Shown in pieces: positions 24,684 to 34,142 of a stretch of DNA of 64,000 bases (positions are counted from its first letter, which is position 1; the number at the start of each line of letters is the position of its first letter). Both the position numbers and the translations under genes were made by a program. The DNA is taken from positions 2,108,001 to 2,172,000 of the forward strand of contig NZ_CBDCEO010000013.1 in assembly GCF_965215815.1 (NCBI RefSeq). The letters run 5' to 3'. Under the pieces are notes generated by a model, which made no database searches, was not told the DNA's origin, and was given only the letters and a program-made list of their open reading frames with translations. Source of the DNA: Poriferisodalis sp965215815 (GTDB lineage: Bacteria > Actinomycetota > Acidimicrobiia > Acidimicrobiales > Poriferisodalaceae).

Positions 24684-25604
24684 ATGGCGTTGGGGTTGGA
24701 GTCCGTACTCGTCGGATCGTGGACGGACGATGACGCTGGCACTGGCGTGACGGTGGTGTTGCCGCCGGCGGGAACCCTGGGCGCAATCGCGGTGCGTGGC
24801 GGCGCGCCGGGCACTCGTGAGGCGGCGGCGCTCGGACCAACCGGCGGGGGCACCGAATGCCACGGCGTCGTGCTGTGCGGCAACAGCGTGTTCGGCCTTG
24901 CCGCCGCCGACGGCGTCGTGAGGTGGTGCGCCGAGCAGGACCGAGGCCTGAACATCCGAGACAGCATCGTTCCGGTCGTGGGCGCCGCTGTGGTGTACGA
25001 CATCGCCTCACCCGAGAGCACACGACCCACAGCAGAAGCGGGATGGGCAGCCTGCGAGGCTGCCTCCGCCGATGAGCCCGCCACGGGCCGGATCGGTGTG
25101 GGGCGAGGCTGCACGATCGGCAAGACTGCGGGGCGAGACCATTCGGTGCCCGGAGGGCTGGGTGCCGCAGTCGAACGCTCCGGCGACGTGATCGTCGGCG
25201 CGGTCGTGGCTGTGAATGCCCTGGGTGATGTCATCGATGCCGATGGCTCCGTGCTGGCTGGCTGCACGGCACCGTCGTCGGCGGCGCGCTACCCGGATTC
25301 CGCCATCGAAGCGATTCCGGGCTTCACCGGTCGCGGCTCCGAAGAGCCCGAGCAGCTCGAGCGATCCAACACGACTATCGGCTGCTTGGTCACCAATGCC
25401 CGGCTCACCAAGCCCGAAGCGTGCCGCGCGGCCGACTTGGCGCACACTGGCATTGCCCGGGCCATCGAGCCGCCGCACACCAATTTCGACGGCGATGCCC
25501 TCTTCCTGCTGGCGACTGGCGAGGTCGAGACCAGAGCCGACCTAATCGCAATGCTCGGCGCGCGGGCGGTGGCTTCAGCCATCAGGGCCGCCATTGCCAC
25601 CTAA
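24684..25604 (+). CDS. P1-family peptidase (DmpA-like aminopeptidase)
   Basis: 306 residues from ATG 24684 (MALGLESVLVGSWTDDD); an upstream in-frame ATG at 24600 adds 28 poorly conserved residues. 'GVTVVLPPAGTLGAIAVRGG', split here at TLG, and 'GNSVFGLAAADGV' are family blocks. 'SNTTIGCLVTNARLTK' near residue 234 holds the self-cleavage site, where the first Thr is expected to become the N-terminal nucleophile. These enzymes remove N-terminal residues from small peptides or amides. 'HTNFDGDALFLLATG' near the C-terminus is also typical. Confidence 0.85.
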   Translation: MALGLESVLVGSWTDDDAGTGVTVVLPPAGTLGAIAVRGGAPGTREAAALGPTGGGTECHGVVLCGNSVFGLAAADGVVRWCAEQDRGLNIRDSIVPVVGAAVVYDIASPESTRPTAEAGWAACEAASADEPATGRIGVGRGCTIGKTAGRDHSVPGGLGAAVERSGDVIVGAVVAVNALGDVIDADGSVLAGCTAPSSAARYPDSAIEAIPGFTGRGSEEPEQLERSNTTIGCLVTNARLTKPEACRAADLAHTGIARAIEPPHTNFDGDALFLLATGEVETRADLIAMLGARAVASAIRAAIAT

Positions 25605-25699
25605 GGGCTTGCGTCTGTGGCAATCTGGGCGCACCAGAAAAAGGGGGTGGTCCACACAATGGCGAAACGCAAGAGGACTCTGGAGGTGGCCGGGCGCTG

Positions 25700-25729
25700 A
25701 GGCGGCCCGCTTCCGAAGAGGGGCCGCCT
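25700..25729 (+). terminator. hairpin downstream of the P1 peptidase
   Basis: AGGCGGCCC (25700-25708) pairs with GGGCCGCCT (25721-25729), a 9-bp stem with a 12-nt loop that can itself pair CTT with AAG. There is no T-run. It stands about 95 bp after the peptidase stop and fits an intrinsic terminator of the high-G+C type. A 13-codon ATG frame at 25660 (MAKRKRTLEVAGR) ends in the base of the stem; I do not call it a gene. Confidence 0.55.
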
Positions 25730-25843
25730 CCTACAGGTGGCGACTCCAACCCGGACCACCGAACCCCACAAGATCCGCGTGCTGGTCCTCACGTGGCTGC
25801 AGCCCCGCCAAGCAGCGGAGGCGCGACAACGATCTTCGGGTAA

Positions 25844-25877
25844 GTACAGGCCCCGGCGGCAACGCCGGGGCCTGTAC
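25844..25877. terminator. perfect 15-bp hairpin with GCAA tetraloop
   Basis: GTACAGGCCCCGGCG, loop GCAA, then CGCCGGGGCCTGTAC: a perfect 15-bp stem capped by a stable GNRA tetraloop, 31 bp before the next ATG. It may terminate upstream transcription or shape the leader of the acyl-CoA dehydrogenase mRNA. The gap 25605-25908 otherwise shows no convincing gene. Confidence 0.6.
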
Positions 25878-25908
25878 GCGTCTGACGAGCCACTACTAGG
25901 GTCCGCTC

Positions 25909-27111
25909 ATGGATTTCGACTGGCCGGACGATGATGATCCTCGCCGTGTTGCGGTGCGCGACTGGCTTGACGACCACGACGGTGCGCCCAGCCAGGAGGC
26001 ACTGGCGCACGCCGGCTACGTGGCACCCCACTGGCCCAAGCCCTACGGCCTCGAAGCCGACCCGATCACCCAGCTGCTGGTCGACGAGGAACTGGCCAGC
26101 GCAGGTATCCGCCGGCTGGCCGGTGGCATCGGTCTGGGCTGGGCCGGCCCGACGATTCTGTACGGCGGAACGGATGCGCAAAAGGAGCGCTACCTGTGGC
26201 CGATCCTGACCGGCGAGGAGGTGTGGTGTCAGCTGTTCTCCGAGCCAGACAGCGGCTCGGATCTCGCCAATCTGGCCACGCGGGCGGTACGCGACGGCGA
26301 TCGCTACATCGTGAACGGCTCGAAGATCTGGTCGTCAGGAGCGCACCGCAGCAAGTTCGGCATCCTCATTGCCCGCACCGATCCCGACGTGCCCAAGCAC
26401 CGAGGCGTGTCGTATTTCATCTGCCCGATGGACACGCCGGGCCTCGAGCTGCGCCCGATCATCGACATGACTACGGCCTACTCGTTCAACCAGACGTTCT
26501 TCACTGACATGGAGTTGCCGGTCGAGAACCGTATCGGGGACGAGAACGACGGGTGGCGTCTCGCGAAGATCACCCTCGGCAATGAACGGGTGTCGCTCTC
26601 GGGCGAGGGCGCACTGTGGGGCAGTGGTCCCAGCGCTGCCGACCTGCTCGACATCGTCCGTTCCGCCGGTGGCCTCACCGACCCGGTCCTGCGTGACCGC
26701 GCAGCGCGGTTGCACATGGAGGGTGAGGTGCTGCGTCTCATCCGGCTGCGGACGCTGAGCGCGCGCCTGCACGGACGCCAGCCCGGACCCGAGGCCAGCG
26801 TGCGCAAGGCGCTTGCCGACGATCACGGCCAACACGTGATGACGCTGGCAAAGGACCTCTCCGGGGCCCATGGGCTGCTGACACACACGGGCCCGCTCGG
26901 CACGTCGCCGGAGTTCCCGAAGTCTCAAGCCGTCGTGGAAGGCTGGAACGGCTGGCACGGCGGCTACCTCTTCAGCCCGGCGCTGACGATCGGCGGCGGC
27001 ACCTCGGAGGTCCAGCGAAACATCATCGCCGAGCGAGTCCTAGGCCTCCCACACGATGTCGACGTGGAGTCCGGCAAGACCTGGGCAGAATCTCGCGCGT
27101 CGCACGCCTGA
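25909..27111 (+). CDS. acyl-CoA dehydrogenase
   Basis: 400 residues. 'QLFSEPDSGSDLANLATRAV' is the FAD/substrate signature of the middle domain, preceded by 'WAGPTILYGGTDAQKERYL'. 'DMELPVENRIGDENDGWRL' and the C-terminal 'PALTIGGGTSEVQRNIIAER' are typical of the family, with the loop that contacts FAD. It belongs to the long-chain or unusual-substrate ACAD branch seen in multiple copies in actinobacteria. It is monocistronic in appearance. The partial enzyme at 1-600 is a distant paralogue. Confidence 0.9.
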   Translation: MDFDWPDDDDPRRVAVRDWLDDHDGAPSQEALAHAGYVAPHWPKPYGLEADPITQLLVDEELASAGIRRLAGGIGLGWAGPTILYGGTDAQKERYLWPILTGEEVWCQLFSEPDSGSDLANLATRAVRDGDRYIVNGSKIWSSGAHRSKFGILIARTDPDVPKHRGVSYFICPMDTPGLELRPIIDMTTAYSFNQTFFTDMELPVENRIGDENDGWRLAKITLGNERVSLSGEGALWGSGPSAADLLDIVRSAGGLTDPVLRDRAARLHMEGEVLRLIRLRTLSARLHGRQPGPEASVRKALADDHGQHVMTLAKDLSGAHGLLTHTGPLGTSPEFPKSQAVVEGWNGWHGGYLFSPALTIGGGTSEVQRNIIAERVLGLPHDVDVESGKTWAESRASHA

Positions 27112-27199
27112 TCCGCCCCGGTCGATCAGCGTCGCTGGCTGCCCCGCGGGAGACTGAGATGGTGGTACCCCATCTTCGCTGCACATTGCTGATCGTAGC

Positions 27200-27214
27200 T
27201 ATAATGTAATTACA
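27200..27214 (+). promoter_or_regulatory. promoter -10 and palindromic operator of mazEF
   Basis: TATAAT at 27200-27205 is a perfect -10 element in an A/T-rich patch that stands out from the high-G+C surroundings. The palindrome TGTAATTACA (27205-27214) overlaps its end, as expected for autorepression by the MazE-MazF complex. No strong -35 is seen; TTCGCT at 27175 is a weak candidate with long spacing. Confidence 0.6.
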
Positions 27215-27247
27215 ATTCGCGGGTGTCGGCGATGGCGCTGATGGTGT

Positions 27248-27532
27248 ATGGAGGCTCTCATGGACGCGAGAATCGTGCCGATCGGCAACTCACGCGGCGT
27301 CCGGCTGCCGAAGCCGCTCATCGAGGAGGCCGGCTTGGGCGAGCGTGTCTCGCTCCGCATCGTGGAAGGCGGTGTGCTCATCGAGCCCCGCTCTGAGGCG
27401 AGGGCAGGGTGGGCCGAAGCAGCCAGACTGGCTCGCGAGCGAGGCGACGACATCGGCGTCGAGTCTTGGCCGCCGACCCGGTTCGACACCGACGAATGGG
27501 AATGGGAACCCGCGACCGATGACGCCCGATGA
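27248..27532 (+). CDS. mazE: MazE-like AbrB-fold antitoxin
   Basis: 94 residues; ATG 27260 is an alternative start. 'ARIVPIGNSRGVRLPKPLI' is the swapped-hairpin AbrB DNA-binding motif, followed by 'VSLRIVEGGVLIEPR'. The acidic C-terminal tail 'DTDEWEWEP' would wrap the toxin. It overlaps mazF by ATGA. The complex should repress the TATAAT promoter just upstream. Confidence 0.9.
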   Translation: MEALMDARIVPIGNSRGVRLPKPLIEEAGLGERVSLRIVEGGVLIEPRSEARAGWAEAARLARERGDDIGVESWPPTRFDTDEWEWEPATDDAR

Positions 27533-27852
27533 CGCCCCGACGCGGGGACGTGTACCTGTGCAGCCTGGATCCCACCGTCGGCTCGGAGATTCGCAAGACC
27601 CGTCCCGCTGTGGTGATCTCTCCCGACGAACTCAATGAGCACTGGGCGAGCTGTCTGGTAGCGCCGATGACCACCGGCAGCCACCCCTACCCGTTCAGAG
27701 TCGCCTGCCAGTTTGACGGCGTGCGTGCTCACGTCGTTTTGGACCAGATGCGCGCGGTGGACAAAGCGCGGCTTGTGCGCAACCTCGGCCGGCTCCCGGC
27801 GCCGACGACAGCGCAGGTGCTCGCCATCGCTCGGGAGATGTTCGCCGACTGA
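27529..27852 (+). CDS. mazF: MazF/PemK-like mRNA interferase toxin
   Basis: 107 residues. 'PRRGDVYLCSLDPTVGSEI' and 'KTRPAVVISPDELN' are the MazF N-terminal blocks with the catalytic Arg; 'CLVAPMTTGSHPYPF' and 'HVVLDQMRAVDKARL' follow. It cleaves mRNA in a sequence-specific way until bound by MazE. Length and motifs are complete, so it is probably active. Confidence 0.92.
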   Translation: MTPRRGDVYLCSLDPTVGSEIRKTRPAVVISPDELNEHWASCLVAPMTTGSHPYPFRVACQFDGVRAHVVLDQMRAVDKARLVRNLGRLPAPTTAQVLAIAREMFAD

Positions 27853-27904
27853 CCGCCCCGTGGCAACGCTCAATCGGGTGATCGAATCCAGAGGGTTAGT
27901 GGTC

Positions 27905-27943
27905 GCAGGCAAAGAGAGGGTGTCTCCACCCGTTGGTGCCTGC
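27905..27943 (+). terminator. imperfect hairpin after mazEF
   Basis: GCAGGCA (27905-27911) pairs with TGCCTGC (27937-27943), and inside it GGGTG pairs with CACCC around a TCTC loop. It lies about 50 bp after the mazF stop and is a probable terminator. The remaining stretch to 28342 (about 400 bp) shows no gene; GGGAGA at about 28331 is the ribosome binding site of the next gene. Confidence 0.45.
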
Positions 27944-28342
27944 GCGATTGGCTTGTCACCTCGTTCGCTGTGAAGATCCCCGCACGACAACAACGGTGCT
28001 AGTCGGCCGACCGTCTGAATCGACTCGGTGGGTGTCGAGAGTCGCGGCTTCTGAAGGTGTCAATTCAATTGGTTGGCCCGTGGCGCCAACCCAACCGGGT
28101 CAGCTCCATCATCGAGTGCTGGGGAGATCGCGGTGATTGGAAAATCTTGTGAATTGATGTAGCACCTCAGGTCTTGTAGGGACATTGAGGTGCAATCTTT
28201 GCGCGCGCGTCTGGCTGCCGGTGCGCACGCCAACGACGCGATCAGGTCTGTAGCAATCTCCGCTCGCGGCGGGAATCCGTGTACGCCTCGCGGGGCCGCC
28301 TATCGTTGCTGAGTCCTCGAAACTTGAAACGGGAGAACGCTG

Positions 28343-31300
28343 ATGCTTGACGAGCGACGCCGATGGATTTCCATACTGCTCGTAGCGGCGTTCATTGGCC
28401 CGCTTGCGCTGCCGACGCCAGCGGCAGCACAGACCGGTGGCGCACTTGTCGACGGCGCTGAACGATGGACCGAGTCGGACTGCGCGGGTGAGATCCCGAT
28501 CGTTGTCGGTTCAGATGCGGCTGCGCAGTCCGACATCTACAGTTCGATCACCCTCGCAGGTGTCGTCGGAACCGACTGTGTGGTCCTCGCCGGACCCCGC
28601 GACGGGGATATGCCAGCTCCCCAGCAAGCACGCCTCGACGCAGCCGAAGCGGGCGGGTATGTGCTTGGTGGCACCGCTGCGGTGCCCACAGCGAAAATCG
28701 TCGACAGGGACATGACACGCCTCGGCGGTGCTACTCGTTGGGAGACAGCCCAGCTCATCGGCAGTGAAGCGCGTGCATTGGCCGAAGACGGGGAGCCGGC
28801 TATCGCAAGTGCGCCTGACACGACTCTAGATGTTCCTGCGGATGTGCGGCAGCCCGGTGTATTTCTAGAGGGAGCGGAGCTGTGGATCGCGTCGGATTGC
28901 GCTGGAGAGGTGCCGGTTGTGGTCGGTTCGGACGTCGAGGCGCAGTCGGATATCTACAGCGCTGTCACGCTCGCGGGGGTGCTCGGCACCGACTGCGTCA
29001 TTCTCTCCGGTCCCCGTGACGGCGCGATGCCGATGAGTCAGCGGGCACGCCTCGACGCAGCAGAAGCGGGCGGTTACGTGCTCGGCGGCATCACGGCGGT
29101 GCCCACTTCGAAGATCGCCGGTCGGGACATGACGCGTCTAGGCGGAGCCACCCGCTGGGCTACCGCGCAGCTTGTTGGGCGCCGCGCCAGCGGCGACACC
29201 ACCGCAGGAACACCCACCAGCGACGAGCCGATCATTGCACAAGAAACCCGTGCCGACACCACTGAGTCGTTCGCGTCCTTCTCCAGTGGGAACGGCTTCT
29301 CGTGTTGGCTGCAGACTGACCGCACGGTTGCGTGCCGTGGCGGCGGCGGCGTCGATCCCGGGAACGCGCCTAGCGGCACATTCGACGCTGTACACGTAGC
29401 TGATTCGAGTTCCGCTGCGTTTCTCCAGTGCGGAATACGCACTGACCGCACCATCATCTGCTGGGGAGACAACGGGTACGGACAGGCCGATGCACCGTCC
29501 GGGACATTCACTTCCGTATCCCCTGCCCAGACGCATGCTTGCGGGATTCGTACGGGTGGCACCATCATCTGCTGGGGAAACAACAGGTACGGGCGGGCTG
29601 ACGCCCCTCTTGGCACTTTCATCGCAGTATCAACCGGATACAGCCACTCCTGCGGACTTCGCACCGATAACGCAATCGCCTGCTGGGGCAGAAACAACGC
29701 CGGGCAGACCGACATGCCCTCCGGCACGTTCACCGCAATTTCGCTTGGTTCTTACCATTCGTGCGGGATTCGTACGGGCGGCACCATCACCTGCTGGGGC
29801 CAGGGTCACGATGTGCACGCACCGGGTTACACACCATCGGGCACCTTCACATTGATAGACGTAAGCGGCAATACGGCATGCGCTGTGCGAACTAACGGCG
29901 AACTCATGTGCTGGACGGCTAATGGACCCGCCAACGGGCCTTTGTTGTCGGGCACTTTCGCTACCATTTCCGCCTCGAGCGGTCGGGGTCTGTGTGGGTT
30001 GCGTGTAGATGGCACCATCACCTGCGCCCATGAGCGCGCCGCCGCGCCGCCGCCGGCTACGTTCAACGAAGCGACATTTGGCTGGGATCATTCGTGCGGG
30101 TTCCGCACCGACGGCACGATCGCCTGCTGGGGCGACAACTCCCGTGGGCAAGCTGAGGCGCCTTCGGGCACGTTCATCTCGGTTGCCGTCGGCTACGACT
30201 ATTCATGCGGGGTTCGCACCGACGGCACTATTACCTGCTGGGGAGACAACAGGTACGGACAGACTGACGCGCCTTCAGGCACGTTCACCCAAGTTTCGTT
30301 GGGCCAATCGCACTCGTGCGGGTTGCGCGCTGACCGCACCGTCGCCTGCTGGGGCGGCAACTCCGGTGGGCAAGCTGAGGCGCCTTCGGGCACGTTCACC
30401 TCGGTTGCCGTCGGCTACCACTACTCGTGCGGTATACGCACAGACCGCACCGTCATTTGCTGGGGCGACAACCGCAGCGGGCACACTGACGCGCCCAGCG
30501 GCGCATTCGCCGAAATATCCACCATCGCTATAGCCATCAAGAACGTCGGATATGCGTGCGGAATACGTACCGACGGCACCATCGCCTGCTGGGGCGACAC
30601 GAGGCCTGAATACCGAGTCGGGCAGGCTAGCCCACCAGCGGGAACGTTCACCGCAGTGTCTCTAGGTGCTGAGACTGCGTGCGGGGTCCGCACCGACGGA
30701 ACCGTCACCTGTTGGGGAAAGAACGACTCTGGTGTGGTGACCAATACGCCGCCGGGGAAGTACACAGCTGTGGCTGTGGCCGGACACTATGCGTGCGGCT
30801 TGCGCACCGACGACAGCGTGACGTGCTGGAGTAACAAACACGTCCCGACCGGCAAGTTTGATTCGGTATACACGTCTCCATCATGCGGACGGCGGACTGA
30901 CGGCGCCTTCGTTTGCTGGGGGGCACTTCGTCTCTCGAGGCCTGACGCTGCGCCGACGGGCACCTTCACCACCCTTCGCCTATCTGATAGCGTTACCGGA
31001 TCGTGGTGCGGGCTACATACTAACGGTGCTATCACTTGCTGGGGTGACGACACATACGGACAGGCTGGCGCACCCTCGGGAACATTCAGAGCCATGTCTG
31101 CAGCCGAGACATTCCGTTGCGGATTACGCACCGACGGCACGATATCCTGCTGGGGAGACAACAGGTCCGGACAGACGGATGCGCCGCCGGGAACTTTCAC
31201 CGCGATATCTGTATCTCCTAGCTTTGGCCACTATGCGTGTGGGGTTCGCACCGACGGCACGATTGCCTGCTGGGGAGACAACAGGCCCGGACAGACGGAT

Positions 31301-31927
31301 GTACCGTCGGGAACATTCACCGCAATTTCTACGAATGACGACTATGCGTGTGGGGTCCGCACAAACGGCACAGTCACCTGCTGGGGTCGCAACGATTTCG
31401 GAGTGATAGATGCACCCAGTGGCTCATTCATTGCTGTATCCACGGGCAACAAACATGCTTGCGGCTTGCGCCCAGGCGGTGCCATCACATGCTGGGGCAA
31501 CAACGATGTCGGGCAAACTGACGCACCGACGGGGATATTCACAGCTGTATTCGCGAGTGTCACGTCAACAGCGATGGTTCCCGGTGGCATAACCGGTCCT
31601 CGATTTGAGATCGCCTATTCGTGTGGTCTCCGCACAGACGGTACAATGACCTGCTGGGGGGACAGGTTCAACGAACATATCTGGGGTAACGCTGAACAAC
31701 CCGTCGGCGAGTTCACCGTCATATGGCGGCGCACATCAGGTACGGGGTGCGGATTGCGCTCCGATGGCACCCTTGCCTGTTGGGGAGATACCAGTAACCT
31801 CCTCACCGACGCTGACCTGCCTGCAGGCAACTTCACTGCCATCTGGCAATACGGCGACAGGCCGTGCGGACTGCGCTCCGACGGCACGTTCAACTGCATG
31901 GCCGTTCGCTTTGACCGCGCTCCCTGA
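28343..31927 (+). CDS. secreted RCC1-repeat protein with two CWB2-like N-terminal units
   Basis: 1194 residues. A signal peptide (RRRWISILLVAAFIGPLAL, cleavage near AAAQ) is followed by two copies of a cell-wall-binding-repeat-2-like unit (about residues 35-145 and 172-278), each ending 'DMTRLGGATRW'. From about residue 310 to the end there are about 23 repeats of roughly 38 residues with the core C-G-x-R-T-D-G-T-x-x-C-W-G and a G-Q-T-D-A-P-S-G-T-F tail, the RCC1/BLIP-II propeller pattern. Each repeat has two Cys, probably a disulfide after export. No LPXTG motif or C-terminal helix is seen. Enough blades exist for about three seven-bladed propellers. Likely an adhesin or surface protein; the target is unknown. 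Confidence 0.85.
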   Translation: MLDERRRWISILLVAAFIGPLALPTPAAAQTGGALVDGAERWTESDCAGEIPIVVGSDAAAQSDIYSSITLAGVVGTDCVVLAGPRDGDMPAPQQARLDAAEAGGYVLGGTAAVPTAKIVDRDMTRLGGATRWETAQLIGSEARALAEDGEPAIASAPDTTLDVPADVRQPGVFLEGAELWIASDCAGEVPVVVGSDVEAQSDIYSAVTLAGVLGTDCVILSGPRDGAMPMSQRARLDAAEAGGYVLGGITAVPTSKIAGRDMTRLGGATRWATAQLVGRRASGDTTAGTPTSDEPIIAQETRADTTESFASFSSGNGFSCWLQTDRTVACRGGGGVDPGNAPSGTFDAVHVADSSSAAFLQCGIRTDRTIICWGDNGYGQADAPSGTFTSVSPAQTHACGIRTGGTIICWGNNRYGRADAPLGTFIAVSTGYSHSCGLRTDNAIACWGRNNAGQTDMPSGTFTAISLGSYHSCGIRTGGTITCWGQGHDVHAPGYTPSGTFTLIDVSGNTACAVRTNGELMCWTANGPANGPLLSGTFATISASSGRGLCGLRVDGTITCAHERAAAPPPATFNEATFGWDHSCGFRTDGTIACWGDNSRGQAEAPSGTFISVAVGYDYSCGVRTDGTITCWGDNRYGQTDAPSGTFTQVSLGQSHSCGLRADRTVACWGGNSGGQAEAPSGTFTSVAVGYHYSCGIRTDRTVICWGDNRSGHTDAPSGAFAEISTIAIAIKNVGYACGIRTDGTIACWGDTRPEYRVGQASPPAGTFTAVSLGAETACGVRTDGTVTCWGKNDSGVVTNTPPGKYTAVAVAGHYACGLRTDDSVTCWSNKHVPTGKFDSVYTSPSCGRRTDGAFVCWGALRLSRPDAAPTGTFTTLRLSDSVTGSWCGLHTNGAITCWGDDTYGQAGAPSGTFRAMSAAETFRCGLRTDGTISCWGDNRSGQTDAPPGTFTAISVSPSFGHYACGVRTDGTIACWGDNRPGQTDVPSGTFTAISTNDDYACGVRTNGTVTCWGRNDFGVIDAPSGSFIAVSTGNKHACGLRPGGAITCWGNNDVGQTDAPTGIFTAVFASVTSTAMVPGGITGPRFEIAYSCGLRTDGTMTCWGDRFNEHIWGNAEQPVGEFTVIWRRTSGTGCGLRSDGTLACWGDTSNLLTDADLPAGNFTAIWQYGDRPCGLRSDGTFNCMAVRFDRAP

Positions 31928-32281
31928 GTTAGGCCTCGGCGGCGTTCAGCCCTGCATTTGAGCTTTGGTCGTGAGAATCAGGAAGCCTGACAGAGTCGAT
32001 GTGGTGGCATTGTCATGACTTAACAATGGATAGCAGAGTGTGGAACACTAGCCCCTTGGAGGCAATTTCCTCACCGATACGTTGCCGACCACATGATAGA
32101 GATGTTCGGCAATGATCTGCGTCGTGTTCTGGCTTGATGTAGCGACACCAATCGTTGACGGCATCTGTCGTAATAATGCAGGCGTCATCTCACAGCCACA
32201 GGAGCAGCCTCATTGATGAAAAAGTATCGTGCACAGTAGCCACTCATGTGGGGACTGGCAACGCTCATCCTTCTCGGGGCA
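31928..32281. other. gap without a recognised gene
   Basis: The stretch between the RCC1 protein and the IS1380 element is less G/C-rich than its flanks. On the minus strand about 58 codons are open (ends TGA near 32015; includes 'DAVNDWCRYIKPEHDADHC') but with no clear start and no family I recognise. It could be a remnant of another mobile element. Confidence 0.35.
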
Positions 32282-33913
32282 CTAGCCCTGATTGTTCATG
32301 AGTCTGGTGGGTTTGGGTGTGTGAGTCCGCGGAAAAGCCTCTCTGATCTGCGACGATGCGTGTTGTCAACGCACGCAGTGTGCAATTCAGAGAGGCATCT
32401 TCGAGGTGAAACTTAGCAGTGTGGCAAATGCGCGTCTGGCAGGCGGCGGTGAACGGGTGGCGTGGGGCGCGGGACTGTTCGCTTTGGGCGGTTTCGCGGA
32501 CCGTGTCGGGCTGACCGGGGCGTGTTGTTGGTGCATCTGTTGCTGGTGCTGGCCGGGGGCGGCGAGGCGTGCACAGATGTCGAGCATCTGCGGTCTCAGC
32601 GGGACCTGTTCGGGCCGGTGGGGTCGGGCTCGACGCTGTATCGGGCGCTGGGGGCATCGACGGCTCGGGACTGGGGGCGATGTGGGGCGCCGCGGCGACC
32701 GCACGCGCCGAGGCGTGGTCGAAGCGCCGAGGCTCGGGTCCGTTGGTGGTCGACATCGACTCGACGCTGGTGGAGGTCCACTCGGAGAACAAGCAGGGCG
32801 CCGCGCCCCATTGCAAGGGCGGGTACGGGTTCGGTCCGATGGTCTGCTCGACTGGCGACGGGGAGCCGCTGTGGGCCAAGCTGCGCCCGGGTAACGCCGC
32901 CGCGAACGACATCGCCGATCACATAGAAGTGCTCGACGCGGCGGTCTCGGTGCTGCCCGCAGCTGACGCGGCGGGCCACCGCGCAGGCGACGACGCGGCG
33001 CTGGGGGGACGCGAACTGGTGCTGCGTGTCGACGCCGGGGGCTGCTCGGCGCGTATCGCTGAGGCATGCAGGGACCGCAACGTCACGTTTTTCATGTCCG
33101 CTCGGGCCACCGCGGGCATCGACGCCGCCATCGCGGCTGCCCGCTGCGATCCCCGACGGTGGACTGCTGCTGTGGCGAACCCCGCCCAGCGTCATCCCAA
33201 AGCGCATGTCGCGGAGCTGACCGATCTGGTGGACCTGTCGGGCTGGCCAGCACGGACACGGCTGATCATCCGACGCGAACCGCGCCACCCGGGCGCGCAG
33301 CGCAGCCTGTTCGAGAGCGACAACTTCCGCCTGCTGGGGATTCCTCACCGACGCCCAAGCCGGCCCCGCCCCGCTCGACCGCCTGATGAGAAAGCACGCC
33401 GACGTCGAAGATGCCGTCGCGCGTCTCAAGGACTCCGGGCTGATGCGCATGCCCTTCACCGCTTGGCACGCCAACTGCCCATGGGCAACGCTGTGCAACA
33501 TCAGCGCCGCGCTCGTGCACTGGTTCCAGACACGACGCCTCACCGGGCCGCTCAAACGCGCAGCCCGCAAACGGCTCCGCTGGCAGCTGTGGCACCTGCC
33601 CGCGCTCGTATGCGAAACCGGCCGACGCACCTGGCTGCGGCTCCCCACCGCACACCCCGGCGCCCGAGCCCTGCTCGCCGCCCAGCACCCCAACTGAGCA
33701 CCCAGCACCCCCAGCCGCCAACAGCGCCGCTCACGCGGCGGCCGACCCGTCGCGCCCACACACCCATGTCAGGGTCCAACACGGGCCCTGCGATCACTCC
33801 AGCCGCGCCCAACAGCACCCACCGGGTCCCGTCAAGCCGACAAACCCGCCCGACACACCAAAACACAACCCATAAAACCCTGAACAGGCATTCTCGTGAA
33901 TAATCAGGGCTAG
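32282..33913 (+). mobile_element. IS1380-family element, decayed, with ends intact
   Basis: Terminal inverted repeats CCCTGATTGTTCATGAG (32286-32302) and CTCGTGAATAATCAGGG (33893-33909) match at 15 of 17 positions. Both are flanked by CTAG (32282-32285 and 33910-33913), a 4-bp target duplication. The element proper is 1624 bp, the usual IS1380 size. Its transposase is frameshifted, so it can no longer move by itself. Confidence 0.85.
32406..33697 (+). pseudogene. IS1380-family transposase, frameshifted
   Basis: The protein must be assembled from several frames: 'MKLSSVANARLAGGGERV' from 32406; 'VLLVHLLLVLAGGGEACTD' in a second frame; 'RGSGPLVVDIDSTLVEVHS', the catalytic Asp block, in a third; and 'DAQAGPAPLDRLMRKHADVE' through 'LRLPTAHPGARALLAAQ' in a fourth segment to 33697. 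At least three frameshifts separate the parts. The DDE domain and C-terminal 'MPFTAWHANCPWATLCNI' identify IS1380. Confidence 0.85.
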
Positions 33914-34142
33914 CGACACAATGTCAGCCGCAACACACCACCACCCGCATCACGCGCACGCAACTACACGCGCAGCGAAATCCAACGGGCCGCACCAAGG
34001 GACCCGGTTCAAGTCCCGAACGAGCAAATGATGTACCAGTATCATCCCAGCATTGCGGGTATACGTCATGTTGTGCGTCTGAACTTTGCCGCGGAGGGTG
34101 CACCGTGGAATGAACCAAGTCTGATCGTGTTCTCGCTGACGC

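Noticed and set aside
25660..25701. Short peptide gene MAKRKRTLEVAGR
   Set aside because: Only 13 codons, no family match and it ends in a terminator stem.
28343..31927. Several overlapping minus-strand frames through the RCC1 gene
   Set aside because: They are repeat-driven shadows; the plus strand has signal peptide, ribosome binding site and conserved motifs.
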